From: Thermoanaerobacteraceae bacterium
Lineage (GTDB): Bacteria > Bacillota > JADQBR01
DNA length: 64,000 nucleotides
Direction: 5' to 3'
Assembly: GCA_017656305.1 (NCBI GenBank)
Contig: JACDOG010000001.1
Coordinates: 1-64,000, forward strand
The position numbers were made by a program, and so were the translations under genes. A model generated the notes under the pieces. It was not told the DNA's origin. It saw nothing but the letters and a program-made list of their open reading frames with translations, and did no database searches. This document shows, in pieces, positions 53,108 through 59,950 of the stretch; within the stretch, counting starts at the first letter, position 1, and each line of letters begins with the position of its first letter.

Positions 53108-53863
53108 TTGTCTAATCTCAACAAAAATAGAAAATTTGAGCGTTTCAACATACACCAGAGATTACAGCACATTATGATGTTTACCAGTTTCATAATGTGT
53201 ACCGTAACAGGTTTACCTATCAAGTATAACCACTCATGGTGGGCTCCCAAGGTAACTGCACTATTTGGCGGATTTGACAACATGTTTACGGTGCATTTAA
53301 TCGGTGCCACCATTATGCTGGCCAGTGCCGCATATCACTTGATCTATTTGGTGGTTTATCCGCTAGTAAAACGAGAAATCAGTACAGCTGCATTTCCAAC
53401 CTTTAAGGATGTAACTGATTTGGTTCATAACATGAAATATCTCATAGGGTTAACCGATAAACCGCCGCAGTTTGATAGATACTCCTACAAGGAAAAGTTT
53501 GATTACTGGGCAGTATTCTGGGGTATGGCCATCATGGGTGGTTCTGGTTTGATGATGTGGTTCCCTGATATTGCGGCAACATACTTCCCACGGTGGTTGA
53601 TTGAATCTACGCGGGTGGCTCATAGCGACGAGGCAATGCTGGCTATTTTGGCCATATTCATTTGGCATTTTTACAATGTTCACTTCAGTCCTACTTTCTT
53701 CCCAATGAACTTTGTATGGTTCCACGGCAAGATGTCGCATGAATTAATGGAACATGAGCACCCGGTAGAATTAGCACGCATCTTAGAGGAAGAAAAGAAA
53801 GGTTCCAGCAAGGATGCAGATACCGTTGGTAGCAAGAAACCTTCCTCAAATTTGAAAACGTAA
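53108..53863 (+). CDS. Cytochrome b subunit (module 1), lacking the C-terminal helix
   Basis: 251 residues, cytochrome b561/FdnI-like. Candidate heme-ligand His residues lie in HQRLQHIMMF, FTVHLIGATI, AAYHLIYLV and IFIWHFYNVHF, on four membrane helices. Its C-terminus ends in a polar tail (GSKKPSSNLKT) after ELMEHEHPVELARI, where the paralogue at 57617 continues into one more helix; that helix is encoded separately at 53879. TTG at 53108 follows GAGGAGGGA. Likely the quinone-reactive partner of the cytochrome c. Confidence 0.9.
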   Translation: MSNLNKNRKFERFNIHQRLQHIMMFTSFIMCTVTGLPIKYNHSWWAPKVTALFGGFDNMFTVHLIGATIMLASAAYHLIYLVVYPLVKREISTAAFPTFKDVTDLVHNMKYLIGLTDKPPQFDRYSYKEKFDYWAVFWGMAIMGGSGLMMWFPDIAATYFPRWLIESTRVAHSDEAMLAILAIFIWHFYNVHFSPTFFPMNFVWFHGKMSHELMEHEHPVELARILEEEKKGSSKDADTVGSKKPSSNLKT

Positions 53864-53878
53864 GTGGGAGGGAAAATA

Positions 53879-53989
53879 ATGAGTGGTAAGCACAGCAATA
53901 ACAGAGCATTAATTGTTACGGAAATGATTTTATACGCCATAATTCTTGTTTGGTTTCTCAAAGCATTTTTACCTATAGGTTTAATGTAA
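53879..53989 (+). CDS. 36-residue membrane peptide, detached tail of cytochrome b
   Basis: SNNRALIVTEMILYAIILVW followed by a short hydrophobic end. It aligns with the last 35 residues of the paralogous cytochrome b at 57617 (SRALIIFELVVYVSVFVLL). It starts 15 bp after the cytochrome b stop behind GGGAGG. It is therefore a gene split from, or not yet fused to, its partner, and should still insert as the final helix of the complex. Confidence 0.75.
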   Translation: MSGKHSNNRALIVTEMILYAIILVWFLKAFLPIGLM

Positions 53990-54009
53990 TAGGAAGGTGA
54001 AAAATTAAT

Positions 54010-55101
54010 ATGATGTCCACACCACACACACGCATACCTGTCAGGCAAAAAAGGCTTGGCAGGCGTATTAAGCAGTTTTTGCTGGTAGCCTGTATAGTAG
54101 TGATAGGCTATGCATTGCTGTTCTTTTCCAATCACATTAAAGATCCCGATGCCTGTTTAGGCTGTCATGTAATGCAACCACAGGTTAAAACCTGGCAGGT
54201 TACGGCACATAACAGATTTGATTGTATTACCTGTCACAAAAACGTGTCTGTAGCAACCTTTGTTTTTAGGGAATTTACCGGGCGTTACAGACTACCCGTG
54301 GAGAATGAGAAGTTTATTCAGGACCAGATTTGTCTAGACTGCCACAGTAAAGAGCGAATTGTCACACCGCCGGGTGACTTGTTGATTCCTCACGGCCTGC
54401 ATATGCAAAAAGGAATTGACTGCATAGACTGTCACGAAAATGTTGTTCATGCCAACGTTAACGACGAGCTTATAGTTAAACAGGGCGTCGCACCCGAGGC
54501 CGTAACACTGGAAATGGCAGAAAAGCTAGCCACTTTCGGTAATAGAATAGAAATGGATAAGTGTATGCAGTGCCACAACGGGGCAAAAGCACCCCGGGAG
54601 TGCAGTACCTGCCACACTGACAAGGAAGCTCCGGAGTCCCATAATAGAGAAAAATGGGGTACGGAACACGGGCGTGAAGCCTTTTTGGATATTACCAGTT
54701 GCAACCAGTGTCATGAATATAACGTTGCCAAGAAGAAAGCATATGATGAAACTGCTGATGCACTGGTAAATGTGCAGCGTGAAGCACGCACCAACGGTTT
54801 TTGTTATAACTGCCACATCCAACGTCCGGTAACCCACACCAAAGTTTACTCCGTAGACCACCCCGAAAAAGCTCGGAAGTTTTCGCAGGGATGCCTGGCA
54901 TGCCATAACCGGGAAAAAGAACCGAAAAATGCCGTAGCACCGCCAACTACCAGCGTTTACTGCGAGCAGTGTCATTTCATATTACACCAGTCCGACTGGG
55001 AAAGAAAACACCCGGATAAAGTTCGTGCAGATGGCGATACACAGTGCTATCAGTGTCACGCTGCAACCAGTTGTGCCGCGTGTCACTCCCAAAAACGGTA
55101 A
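54010..55101 (+). CDS. Dodecaheme NapC/NirT-like c-type cytochrome
   Basis: 363 residues. An N-terminal anchor (FLLVACIVVIGYALLFF) is followed by twelve CxxCH sites (CLGCH, CITCH, CLDCH, CIDCH, CMQCH, CSTCH, CNQCH, CYNCH, CLACH, CEQCH, CYQCH, CAACH). DPDACLGCHVMQPQVKTW and the first four sites are NapC/NrfH-like, the type that oxidises menaquinol. The extra eight hemes suggest a fused electron conduit. ATG at 54010 (or 54013). It ends the first module, before a terminator. Confidence 0.92.
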   Translation: MMSTPHTRIPVRQKRLGRRIKQFLLVACIVVIGYALLFFSNHIKDPDACLGCHVMQPQVKTWQVTAHNRFDCITCHKNVSVATFVFREFTGRYRLPVENEKFIQDQICLDCHSKERIVTPPGDLLIPHGLHMQKGIDCIDCHENVVHANVNDELIVKQGVAPEAVTLEMAEKLATFGNRIEMDKCMQCHNGAKAPRECSTCHTDKEAPESHNREKWGTEHGREAFLDITSCNQCHEYNVAKKKAYDETADALVNVQREARTNGFCYNCHIQRPVTHTKVYSVDHPEKARKFSQGCLACHNREKEPKNAVAPPTTSVYCEQCHFILHQSDWERKHPDKVRADGDTQCYQCHAATSCAACHSQKR

Positions 55102-55120
55102 ACTGAGAAACACCTGTTGA

Positions 55121-55147
55121 GTGGCAAAGTATTATTGCCACTTTTTC
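55121..55147 (+). terminator. Terminator of cytochrome module 1
   Basis: GTGGCAA (55121-55127) / TTGCCAC (55135-55141) followed by TTTTTC. Confidence 0.85.
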
Positions 55148-55243
55148 TTTTGGGAAAAATTTACAACTTGTTTTTAATCCTGGGAAGGAATTTTTAAAAA
55201 GCCCGCGAATAAGATATAGTAAAGAAGCAAACGGCAAGAAAGT

Positions 55244-55272
55244 TTGTGAACAAACGTACAATTGTGTATACA
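55244..55272 (+). promoter_or_regulatory. Promoter of cytochrome module 2
   Basis: TTGTGA (55244-55249), 17-bp spacer, TATACA (55267-55272); it lies upstream of the E2 hairpin and the second Com-like gene. Confidence 0.6.
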
Positions 55273-55340
55273 ATTTAAAAGGAAAAAATTTAAAGACCGG
55301 TATCCTGTAGGGTGAGTCAAAGAATGGTATATATTCTACG

Positions 55341-55364
55341 GCTAGTCCTAGAGGGCTAGCTTTT
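55341..55364 (+). promoter_or_regulatory. Leader element E2: hairpin before the second Com-like gene
   Basis: GCTAGTCC-TAGA-GGGCTAGC forms an 8-bp stem with one G-T pair, then TTTT: terminator-like. It lies 80 bp before the Com-like gene at 55444. Its upstream part differs from the GACTTTAAGTC core of E1, E3 and E4. Confidence 0.55.
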
Positions 55365-55443
55365 AAAATTTTTAGAGCAAGAGGGTGGGGTGAGAGAGAG
55401 CTTCTTATAACTGGTATAGGAAAAGGTGGGGTGGGGATTTTAT

Positions 55444-55611
55444 ATGAAAGACTTACGCTGTGTTTGCAATAAAATTATATGTCAGGTAGACGGCAATAAT
55501 ATTGTCATCAAGTGCCGTCACTGTAAAAGGTACATTATTATTCGAACCAAAGGTACTGTTAAGGTAGAATCCAATATCAAAGATGAAAAAGTGAATATCG
55601 GGGTAGGGTAA
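55444..55611 (+). CDS. Com-like zinc-knuckle protein 2
   Basis: 55 residues: LRCVCNKIICQ and IKCRHCKRYIIIRTKG, then a charged tail. It shares the five Cys positions and CKR of its three paralogues. ATG at 55444 lies behind a G-rich site. It is bracketed by hairpins E2 and E3. RNA binding is inferred from Mu Com. Confidence 0.75.
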   Translation: MKDLRCVCNKIICQVDGNNIVIKCRHCKRYIIIRTKGTVKVESNIKDEKVNIGVG

Positions 55612-55617
55612 AGTTTT

Positions 55618-55669
55618 AGTCTATAGACTTTAAGTCAAAAGGCTAGTCTTGAAGGGAGGCTAGCCTTTT
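55618..55669 (+). promoter_or_regulatory. Leader element E3: attenuator-like hairpin before the third Com-like gene
   Basis: AGTC-TATA-GACT (55618-55629) runs into the core GACTTTAAGTC (55626-55636). AAAAGGCTAG (55637-55646) / CTAGCCTTTT (55660-55669) then forms a perfect 10-bp terminator stem. The gene's Shine-Dalgarno lies 10 bp further on. Confidence 0.65.
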
Positions 55670-55692
55670 GCTGTTTGGAAAGGAGGCTGATT

Positions 55693-55851
55693 ATGAAGGA
55701 TTTTCGATGTACGTGTAAGAAAATTGTATGTCAAATCAAGGGCGATATGGTAATTATCAAGTGCCGCCACTGCAAGCGTTACATTCATATTCATACCAAA
55801 GGACTAATTGATGCACGTTTTAAGATCGATGATGAAGTGCAGATTTTGTAA
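55693..55851 (+). CDS. Com-like zinc-knuckle protein 3
   Basis: 52 residues: FRCTCKKIVCQ and IKCRHCKRYIHIHTKG, then LIDARFKIDDEVQIL. AAAGGAGG precedes the ATG by 8 bases. It is below usual gene-length cutoffs but has the same core and spacing as the other three copies. Confidence 0.75.
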   Translation: MKDFRCTCKKIVCQIKGDMVIIKCRHCKRYIHIHTKGLIDARFKIDDEVQIL

Positions 55852-55885
55852 ACTGCCGTTAAAACAGCATAAGATTTCTCGTCCG

Positions 55886-55946
55886 AAGTCCGGGAGACTT
55901 TAAGTCCCAAAGGCTGGTGACCAATGACATGTTGGTACCAGCCTTT
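55886..55946 (+). promoter_or_regulatory. Leader element E4: attenuator-like hairpin between Com-like genes 3 and 4
   Basis: AAGTC-CGGGA-GACTT (55886-55900) overlaps the core GACTTTAAGTCC (55896-55907). AAAGGCTGGT (55909-55918) / ACCAGCCTTT (55937-55946) is a perfect 10-bp stem followed by T. Confidence 0.65.
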
Positions 55947-55999
55947 TATGTTCTTACAACTATAATGTTACAGGTCTGTGTCTGAGGGCACTTTAGCCA

Positions 56000-56109
56000 A
56001 AAAGACTAGCACCATTAAATTGGAGAATATCCGTTTAAAACATTAACCTTCGTAGGAAAAGTTTTTTGGGGCTACAAAGTTATGGGGTTCAAGTGGAAGC
56101 TAGTCTTTT
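56000..56109 (+). promoter_or_regulatory. Leader element E5: long-loop hairpin before the fourth Com-like gene
   Basis: AAAAGACTAGC (56000-56010) and GCTAGTCTTTT (56099-56109) are perfectly complementary across an 88-base loop, followed by GATTTTAAT. CACTTTAGCC just upstream is a weak echo of the core found in E1, E3 and E4. Confidence 0.5.
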
Positions 56110-56158
56110 GATTTTAATGTCTCGGTCAAAAAATTTTTTTCAAAGGAGGTTGTTGCTG

Positions 56159-56350
56159 TTGAATAACTTCTTTCGCTGCCAGTGTAAAAAGATTGTTTGC
56201 CAAATTGAACAGGACACCATCATCATCAAGTGCCGTCACTGTAAACGTTACATTCACATTAACACCAACGGAATAGAAAACATTGAGTTCAAGCTTACCG
56301 ATGACGTCAACAGCGATGAATCACAGGTTATTAAGTTTACCGGCAAATAG
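56159..56350 (+). CDS. Com-like zinc-knuckle protein 4
   Basis: 63 residues from TTG at 56159 (AAAGGAGG nine bases upstream): FRCQCKKIVCQ and IKCRHCKRYIHINTNG, then an acidic tail (DDVNSDES). Closest to copy 3 in the second knuckle. It is followed by a 42-residue membrane peptide gene and the second heptaheme cytochrome. Confidence 0.75.
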   Translation: MNNFFRCQCKKIVCQIEQDTIIIKCRHCKRYIHINTNGIENIEFKLTDDVNSDESQVIKFTGK

Positions 56351-56407
56351 ACACTTGGCTTAACTTCAAGTCGCTAGCCCAAAATTCGAAAGAAAGAGGT
56401 GAGACTT

Positions 56408-56536
56408 ATGTTACGAATGCCTTTGGGTAATTTTTTAACGTACTTCTTAACCGCTTGGTTCATCGCAGCTTTTGCCCTGATTACGTTTTCCGGAGTATTC
56501 TTCGTCGGCACCCTGGTTTACCACTTAATTTTCTAG
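56408..56536 (+). CDS. 42-residue membrane peptide, duplicate of the cytochrome c N-terminal anchor
   Basis: LGNFLTYFLTAWFIAAF and LITFSGVFFVG align with the first 40 residues of the heptaheme cytochrome at 56657 (LGNYFAYMFTALFVLTF, LIIFSGVFFG). AAAGAGGTGAG precedes the ATG. It is either a decayed duplicate or a small subunit that pairs with the membrane part of the complex. Confidence 0.7.
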   Translation: MLRMPLGNFLTYFLTAWFIAAFALITFSGVFFVGTLVYHLIF

Positions 56537-56656
56537 ATCAGCATCAGCATTGACCACAAATCCACTAAGACTCATTCCAAAGGCCTTCCCAGCCTTGAGA
56601 GGTGAGCTGGAGATCTGCCGGGATAAATAGCCACCTGAAAGAAAGGAGTGAGTTTT

Positions 56657-57601
56657 ATGTGGAAAAATAAGCTGGGTAATTATTTTGCCTACATGTTTAC
56701 AGCTTTGTTTGTCCTGACCTTTTGCTTGATCATATTTTCCGGAGTGTTTTTCGGGCTATTTCTCTTCAGCAGGTCTGCTTTTGCTTCCGATGCAGCAGTT
56801 GTCAATGAAAAGTGTTTCCAGTGTCACGGCCAGAAAGGATTTACTGTTAAGGTAAACGGTGAGATAAAATCTCTTTACGTTTCCAGAGACATTTATCAGA
56901 GCTCAATGCACGGTACCAACGCCTGTACCAGTTGCCACCAGGAAGGAGTGGAGGAAATTCCTCACAAAAACCCCATTTACGGTTTGGAATTAATGCAAAG
57001 CATTACAGAATCCTGTCAAACCTGCCATGCAGACATTGCCAAAGATTACAAAAGCAGTGTACACGGTAAACTAGCACAGCAACGGGAAAATACGGCATAC
57101 TGTAGCGATTGTCACGGAACCCACGATATTTTGAAAAAGGAAAATCCCCGGGCACTCAGCTACCGGTTAAACGTTGCGGAAAACTGCGCACGGTGCCACC
57201 AGGGAGACGTGTGGGAAACTTATAATTACTCGTTCCACGGGAAAGCTGAAAAATTAGGTTATGCTGAAGCGGCAACTTGTACCGATTGCCATGGAACGCA
57301 TAATATACTGGCCGCAGATGACCCGCAGTCCATGGTTTCGGCAGCCAATAGGCCGGAAACCTGTGCTACCTGTCATTTCTATGCCAGGGACGGCTTTGCC
57401 AACGGGACGGAACATGTCACCCCCTGGGATAAAGAAAAGGCATTTCCGCTCTATATCGTTTGGAAAATCTTCATAGTTCTTATCTTATTTGATGCAACTA
57501 AAGACGGTACCATCGTCATCTTTGAGCTGCTCCGTCAGTTGTGCAGCTTAAATAAATCCAAAAAGCAGGAGAAAACATCCCAAAAGAGTCTTAAGGCGTA
57601 A
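56657..57601 (+). CDS. Heptaheme c-type cytochrome, membrane-anchored (module 2)
   Basis: 314 residues: an N-terminal hydrophobic segment (LGNYFAYMFTALFVLTF, then SGVFFGLFLF), seven CxxCH sites (CFQCH, CTSCH, CQTCH, CSDCH, CARCH, CTDCH, CATCH) and a C-terminal hydrophobic stretch (LYIVWKIFIVLILF). Paralogue of 52221, but with a different N-terminal anchor and a basic C-terminal tail (KSKKQEKTSQKSLK). ATG at 56657 follows AAAGGAG; a GTG at 56648 is in frame. Confidence 0.93.
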   Translation: MWKNKLGNYFAYMFTALFVLTFCLIIFSGVFFGLFLFSRSAFASDAAVVNEKCFQCHGQKGFTVKVNGEIKSLYVSRDIYQSSMHGTNACTSCHQEGVEEIPHKNPIYGLELMQSITESCQTCHADIAKDYKSSVHGKLAQQRENTAYCSDCHGTHDILKKENPRALSYRLNVAENCARCHQGDVWETYNYSFHGKAEKLGYAEAATCTDCHGTHNILAADDPQSMVSAANRPETCATCHFYARDGFANGTEHVTPWDKEKAFPLYIVWKIFIVLILFDATKDGTIVIFELLRQLCSLNKSKKQEKTSQKSLKA

Positions 57602-57616
57602 AAAGGAGGGAGTATT

Positions 57617-58450
57617 ATGGATGCTCGCAGGCAGGTACTGCCGAGAGAAATCATGCGGTTTAACAGGCACCAGCGTTACCAGCATTTTCTGCTGATGGTC
57701 AGTGTGCTCATGCTAATTATAACGGGTTTTCCCATTAAATACGCCCAGTGGCCCTGGGCTCAGGTAGTAGTAACCCTGTTCGGCAGTTTCAAAACCATGT
57801 TTATGATGCATTTAACCTTTGGTGTTCTCATGCTGATCAGCGGCGTGTATCATGTAATCTGGCTGATAGACCTCGCTATCAAGAGAAACCTGCCCATGAG
57901 TATGGTTCCGGCCATGAAGGACGTCAAGGACGCCATCCATCACGCCAAGTACCTCCTGGGAATTGTCAAGGAACCGCCACAGTACGGCAGGTACACCTAC
58001 CTGGAAAAATTTGAATACCTAGCGGTATTTTGGGGAATCATCGTCATGGGTGGTTCGGGTCTAATGTTGTGGTTTCCCGAGATTTTTGGCGTGCTGCCTC
58101 GCTGGGTACTGCAGATAGTAAGGATTGCCCATACCAACGAAGCCTTTGTGGCCATGCTGGCAATTGTCATCGGACATTTCTTTGCGGTTCACTTTAACCC
58201 GCACGTGTTTCCGACAAGCAAGGTATGGCTGACGGGAAACATTTCCCGCGAGCACATGAAAGCGGAACACCCTCTGGAATATCAGGAGTGGCTGGAAAAG
58301 CAACAGGTTGATGAAGGTGTAGAGCTTGTGGAGAAGGAGCATCACAGCAAATTTGCCAAGAGCAGGGCTTTAATCATCTTCGAGCTGGTCGTCTACGTCA
58401 GCGTGTTTGTCTTACTTCTTATTACGTTTGTACCGCTGTTGTTTGTCTAG
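57617..58450 (+). CDS. Cytochrome b subunit (module 2), full-length
   Basis: 277 residues. Same block order as 53108: RFNRHQRYQHFLLMV, MMHLTFGVLMLI, GVYHVIWLID and IGHFFAVHFNPHVFP, plus a fifth C-terminal helix (ALIIFELVVYVSVFVLLLI). It supplies the quinone-reactive heme b part for the heptaheme cytochrome just upstream. ATG at 57617 follows AAGGAGGGAG. It is the reference that shows the split in module 1. Confidence 0.92.
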   Translation: MDARRQVLPREIMRFNRHQRYQHFLLMVSVLMLIITGFPIKYAQWPWAQVVVTLFGSFKTMFMMHLTFGVLMLISGVYHVIWLIDLAIKRNLPMSMVPAMKDVKDAIHHAKYLLGIVKEPPQYGRYTYLEKFEYLAVFWGIIVMGGSGLMLWFPEIFGVLPRWVLQIVRIAHTNEAFVAMLAIVIGHFFAVHFNPHVFPTSKVWLTGNISREHMKAEHPLEYQEWLEKQQVDEGVELVEKEHHSKFAKSRALIIFELVVYVSVFVLLLITFVPLLFV

Positions 58451-58472
58451 AAAATAAAGAAGAATAAGATAT

Positions 58473-58673
58473 GTGGTGCGAAACCCCATCCGGGCAGAAA
58501 GAGACAAAAACAAACGGGAGAAACTTTTACTCAAGGAAGAACTAGAAACAACCGCTTACGGGCGTTACCTTAAGCTATTAAAAAGCAGCAAGGTAAAGAT
58601 ATGGCAAACCAGGTACAAGTGTACTGTGAGGATAATCAACTTATCTGGGAAGCAACATGACATTAATAATTAA
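58473..58673 (+). CDS. Hypothetical charged protein (uncertain)
   Basis: 66 residues, rich in Lys, Arg and Glu (RAERDKNKREKLLLKEEL) and likely helical. GTG at 58473, 22 bp after the cytochrome b gene, has no clear ribosome site. It could be the last gene of the module or chance coding. Confidence 0.3.
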   Translation: MVRNPIRAERDKNKREKLLLKEELETTAYGRYLKLLKSSKVKIWQTRYKCTVRIINLSGKQHDINN

Positions 58674-58712
58674 TAAAGGAAGACCTTTTTCACAGGTCTT
58701 CCTTTATTAATA
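58672..58712. terminator. Bidirectional terminator between cytochrome module 2 and lexA
   Basis: AATAAAGGAAGACC (58672-58685) / GGTCTTCCTTTATT (58695-58708), A/T-rich at both ends. The lexA stop codon falls in the right arm. Confidence 0.85.
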
Positions 58713-59333
58713 TATGGTTCGATATAAGCCGATGACCTTACCGATAACTTTAGCATTTTTAGTGATAATGGGCTTTAAACTACTGTTTTCCGGTTGCAAG
58801 CGAATAACATCTTTCTCCTTGTAAAAGGTTTTGACTGTTGCTTCCTCTCCTAACAGGGCTACAACAATATCCCCGTTTTTGGCCGTTGTTTGCCGTCTCA
58901 CAAATAGGTAGTCTCCATCATGGATGCCCGCCTCAATCATGCTGTCACCACGTACTTTCAGCATAAAAACCTGTTCCCCGGCGTGATTAATCAAATCTAA
59001 AGGAAAGAGATAGGTTTCTTCAATATTTTCTTCGGCCAGGATGGGCTCGCCGGCAGTGATTTGACCCACCAAGGGAATAGAAGTTAGTTCCTGGTGACTG
59101 CCCGGCTGGGCATTGTGTAGCAATTCAATAGCCCGTGGCTTTGTTGGGTCGCGACGGATAAAACCCAATTTTTCCAGTTGGGATAAGTGACTGTGAACGG
59201 TGGAACTGGAACTCAAGCCAACTGCTTTGCCTATTTCCCTGACGGAAGGGGGGTACCCCCTGGTGTTAATTTCCTTGCGGATGAAATCCAAAATGGCCTG
59301 CTGGCGGGCTGACAACTGTTCGTAACTACTCAT
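58707..59333 (-). CDS. lexA: LexA repressor
   Basis: A 208-residue SOS repressor. N-terminal winged helix ([18 protein letters not shown]), autocleavage bond Ala94-Gly95 in QITAGEP, catalytic Ser131 in RGDSMIEAG and Lys168 in EEATVKTF. RecA filaments on damaged DNA trigger self-cleavage. AGGAGGT precedes the ATG on the minus strand. The promoter (TTGCGA-N17-TATACT, minus) overlaps a LexA box, so it is autoregulated. Confidence 0.96.
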   Translation of the reverse strand: MSSYEQLSARQQAILDFIRKEINTRGYPPSVREIGKAVGLSSSSTVHSHLSQLEKLGFIRRDPTKPRAIELLHNAQPGSHQELTSIPLVGQITAGEPILAEENIEETYLFPLDLINHAGEQVFMLKVRGDSMIEAGIHDGDYLFVRRQTTAKNGDIVVALLGEEATVKTFYKEKDVIRLQPENSSLKPIITKNAKVIGKVIGLYRTIY

Positions 59334-59379
59334 GATAAACCTCCTGGGTAACTGTATAACAAATTTATCTTTATGTTAA

Positions 59380-59408
59380 AGTATATCAAAGGATACAAAA
59401 AATCGCAA
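59380..59408 (-). promoter_or_regulatory. lexA promoter
   Basis: Minus strand TTGCGA (59408-59403), 17-bp spacer, TATACT (59385-59380). The -35 overlaps the LexA box at 59406-59419. Confidence 0.75.
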
Positions 59409-59492
59409 ACAAGCGTTCGAATATTTTACTTAAATCCCTTGACCAGAACATATGTTCGTGCTATGATATACATAACCCGGAACATATGTTTG
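59406..59492. promoter_or_regulatory. Three LexA boxes and the YneA-like promoter
   Basis: CAAACAAGCGTTCG (59406-59419), AGAACATATGTTCG (59445-59458) and GGAACATATGTTTG (59479-59492) match the Gram-positive CGAACRNRYGTTCG box. A plus-strand promoter, TTGACC (59439-59444), 17 bp, TATGAT (59462-59467), is covered by the second box. Confidence 0.88.
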
Positions 59493-59507
59493 GTGGAGGT
59501 TGAAACT

Positions 59508-59825
59508 ATGAGCAGACGCAGGGTGAAAATAAACAAGACCGCCATCCGTCGCAGGTTGGCATTATTGGCAGGTGTTTTGGTTATAACAATGATTTTTATC
59601 CTGGGTGCCGCTGTGTTTGATTTTAGCGAAGCCAGGGCAGGAAGTGACAGTGGCCTTGCTGTGGTAGTGGTAGAGAGGGGAGACACCCTCTGGTCCATTT
59701 GTAAGGAACTGGGCGTCAAAGGGGATCTGCGCCTGACCATCTATCGGATCAGAGAAATCAACGGCCTGTCCAGTGCTGACATCTACCCAGGCCAAGAGCT
59801 CCTGGTTCCCGTTAATGTTCAATAA
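59508..59825 (+). CDS. LysM-domain protein, YneA-like SOS cell-division inhibitor
   Basis: 105 residues: a basic N-terminus, one membrane helix (about 18-38, LALLAGVLVITMIFILGA) and a C-terminal LysM domain (VVERGDTLWSICKELG, then INGLSSADIYPGQELLVP). Bacillus YneA has the same order and blocks division during SOS. ATG at 59508 follows GGAGGTTG. Divergent from lexA across three LexA boxes, which supports the assignment. Confidence 0.85.
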   Translation: MSRRRVKINKTAIRRRLALLAGVLVITMIFILGAAVFDFSEARAGSDSGLAVVVVERGDTLWSICKELGVKGDLRLTIYRIREINGLSSADIYPGQELLVPVNVQ

Positions 59826-59950
59826 TAAAAAAGTTGTTTACTTTTGTCCGTTCCTTGAAAAAAGGATAATAAAAATTTTTCGCTGTGTTTATGATGAATC
59901 TCGTACCATAACGAAAACAAATCCAACAACAGTTATCAAGGGTATTACAA

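Noticed and set aside
56351-56407. Sixth copy of the leader element before the 42-residue ORF
   Set aside because: AACTTCAAGTC and GCTAGCC echo the core, but there is no second arm and no T-run.
56537-56656. Degenerate leader element before the second heptaheme gene
   Set aside because: AGACTCATTCCAAAGGCC is only loosely similar; the CCAGC/GCTGG pairing lacks a T-run.
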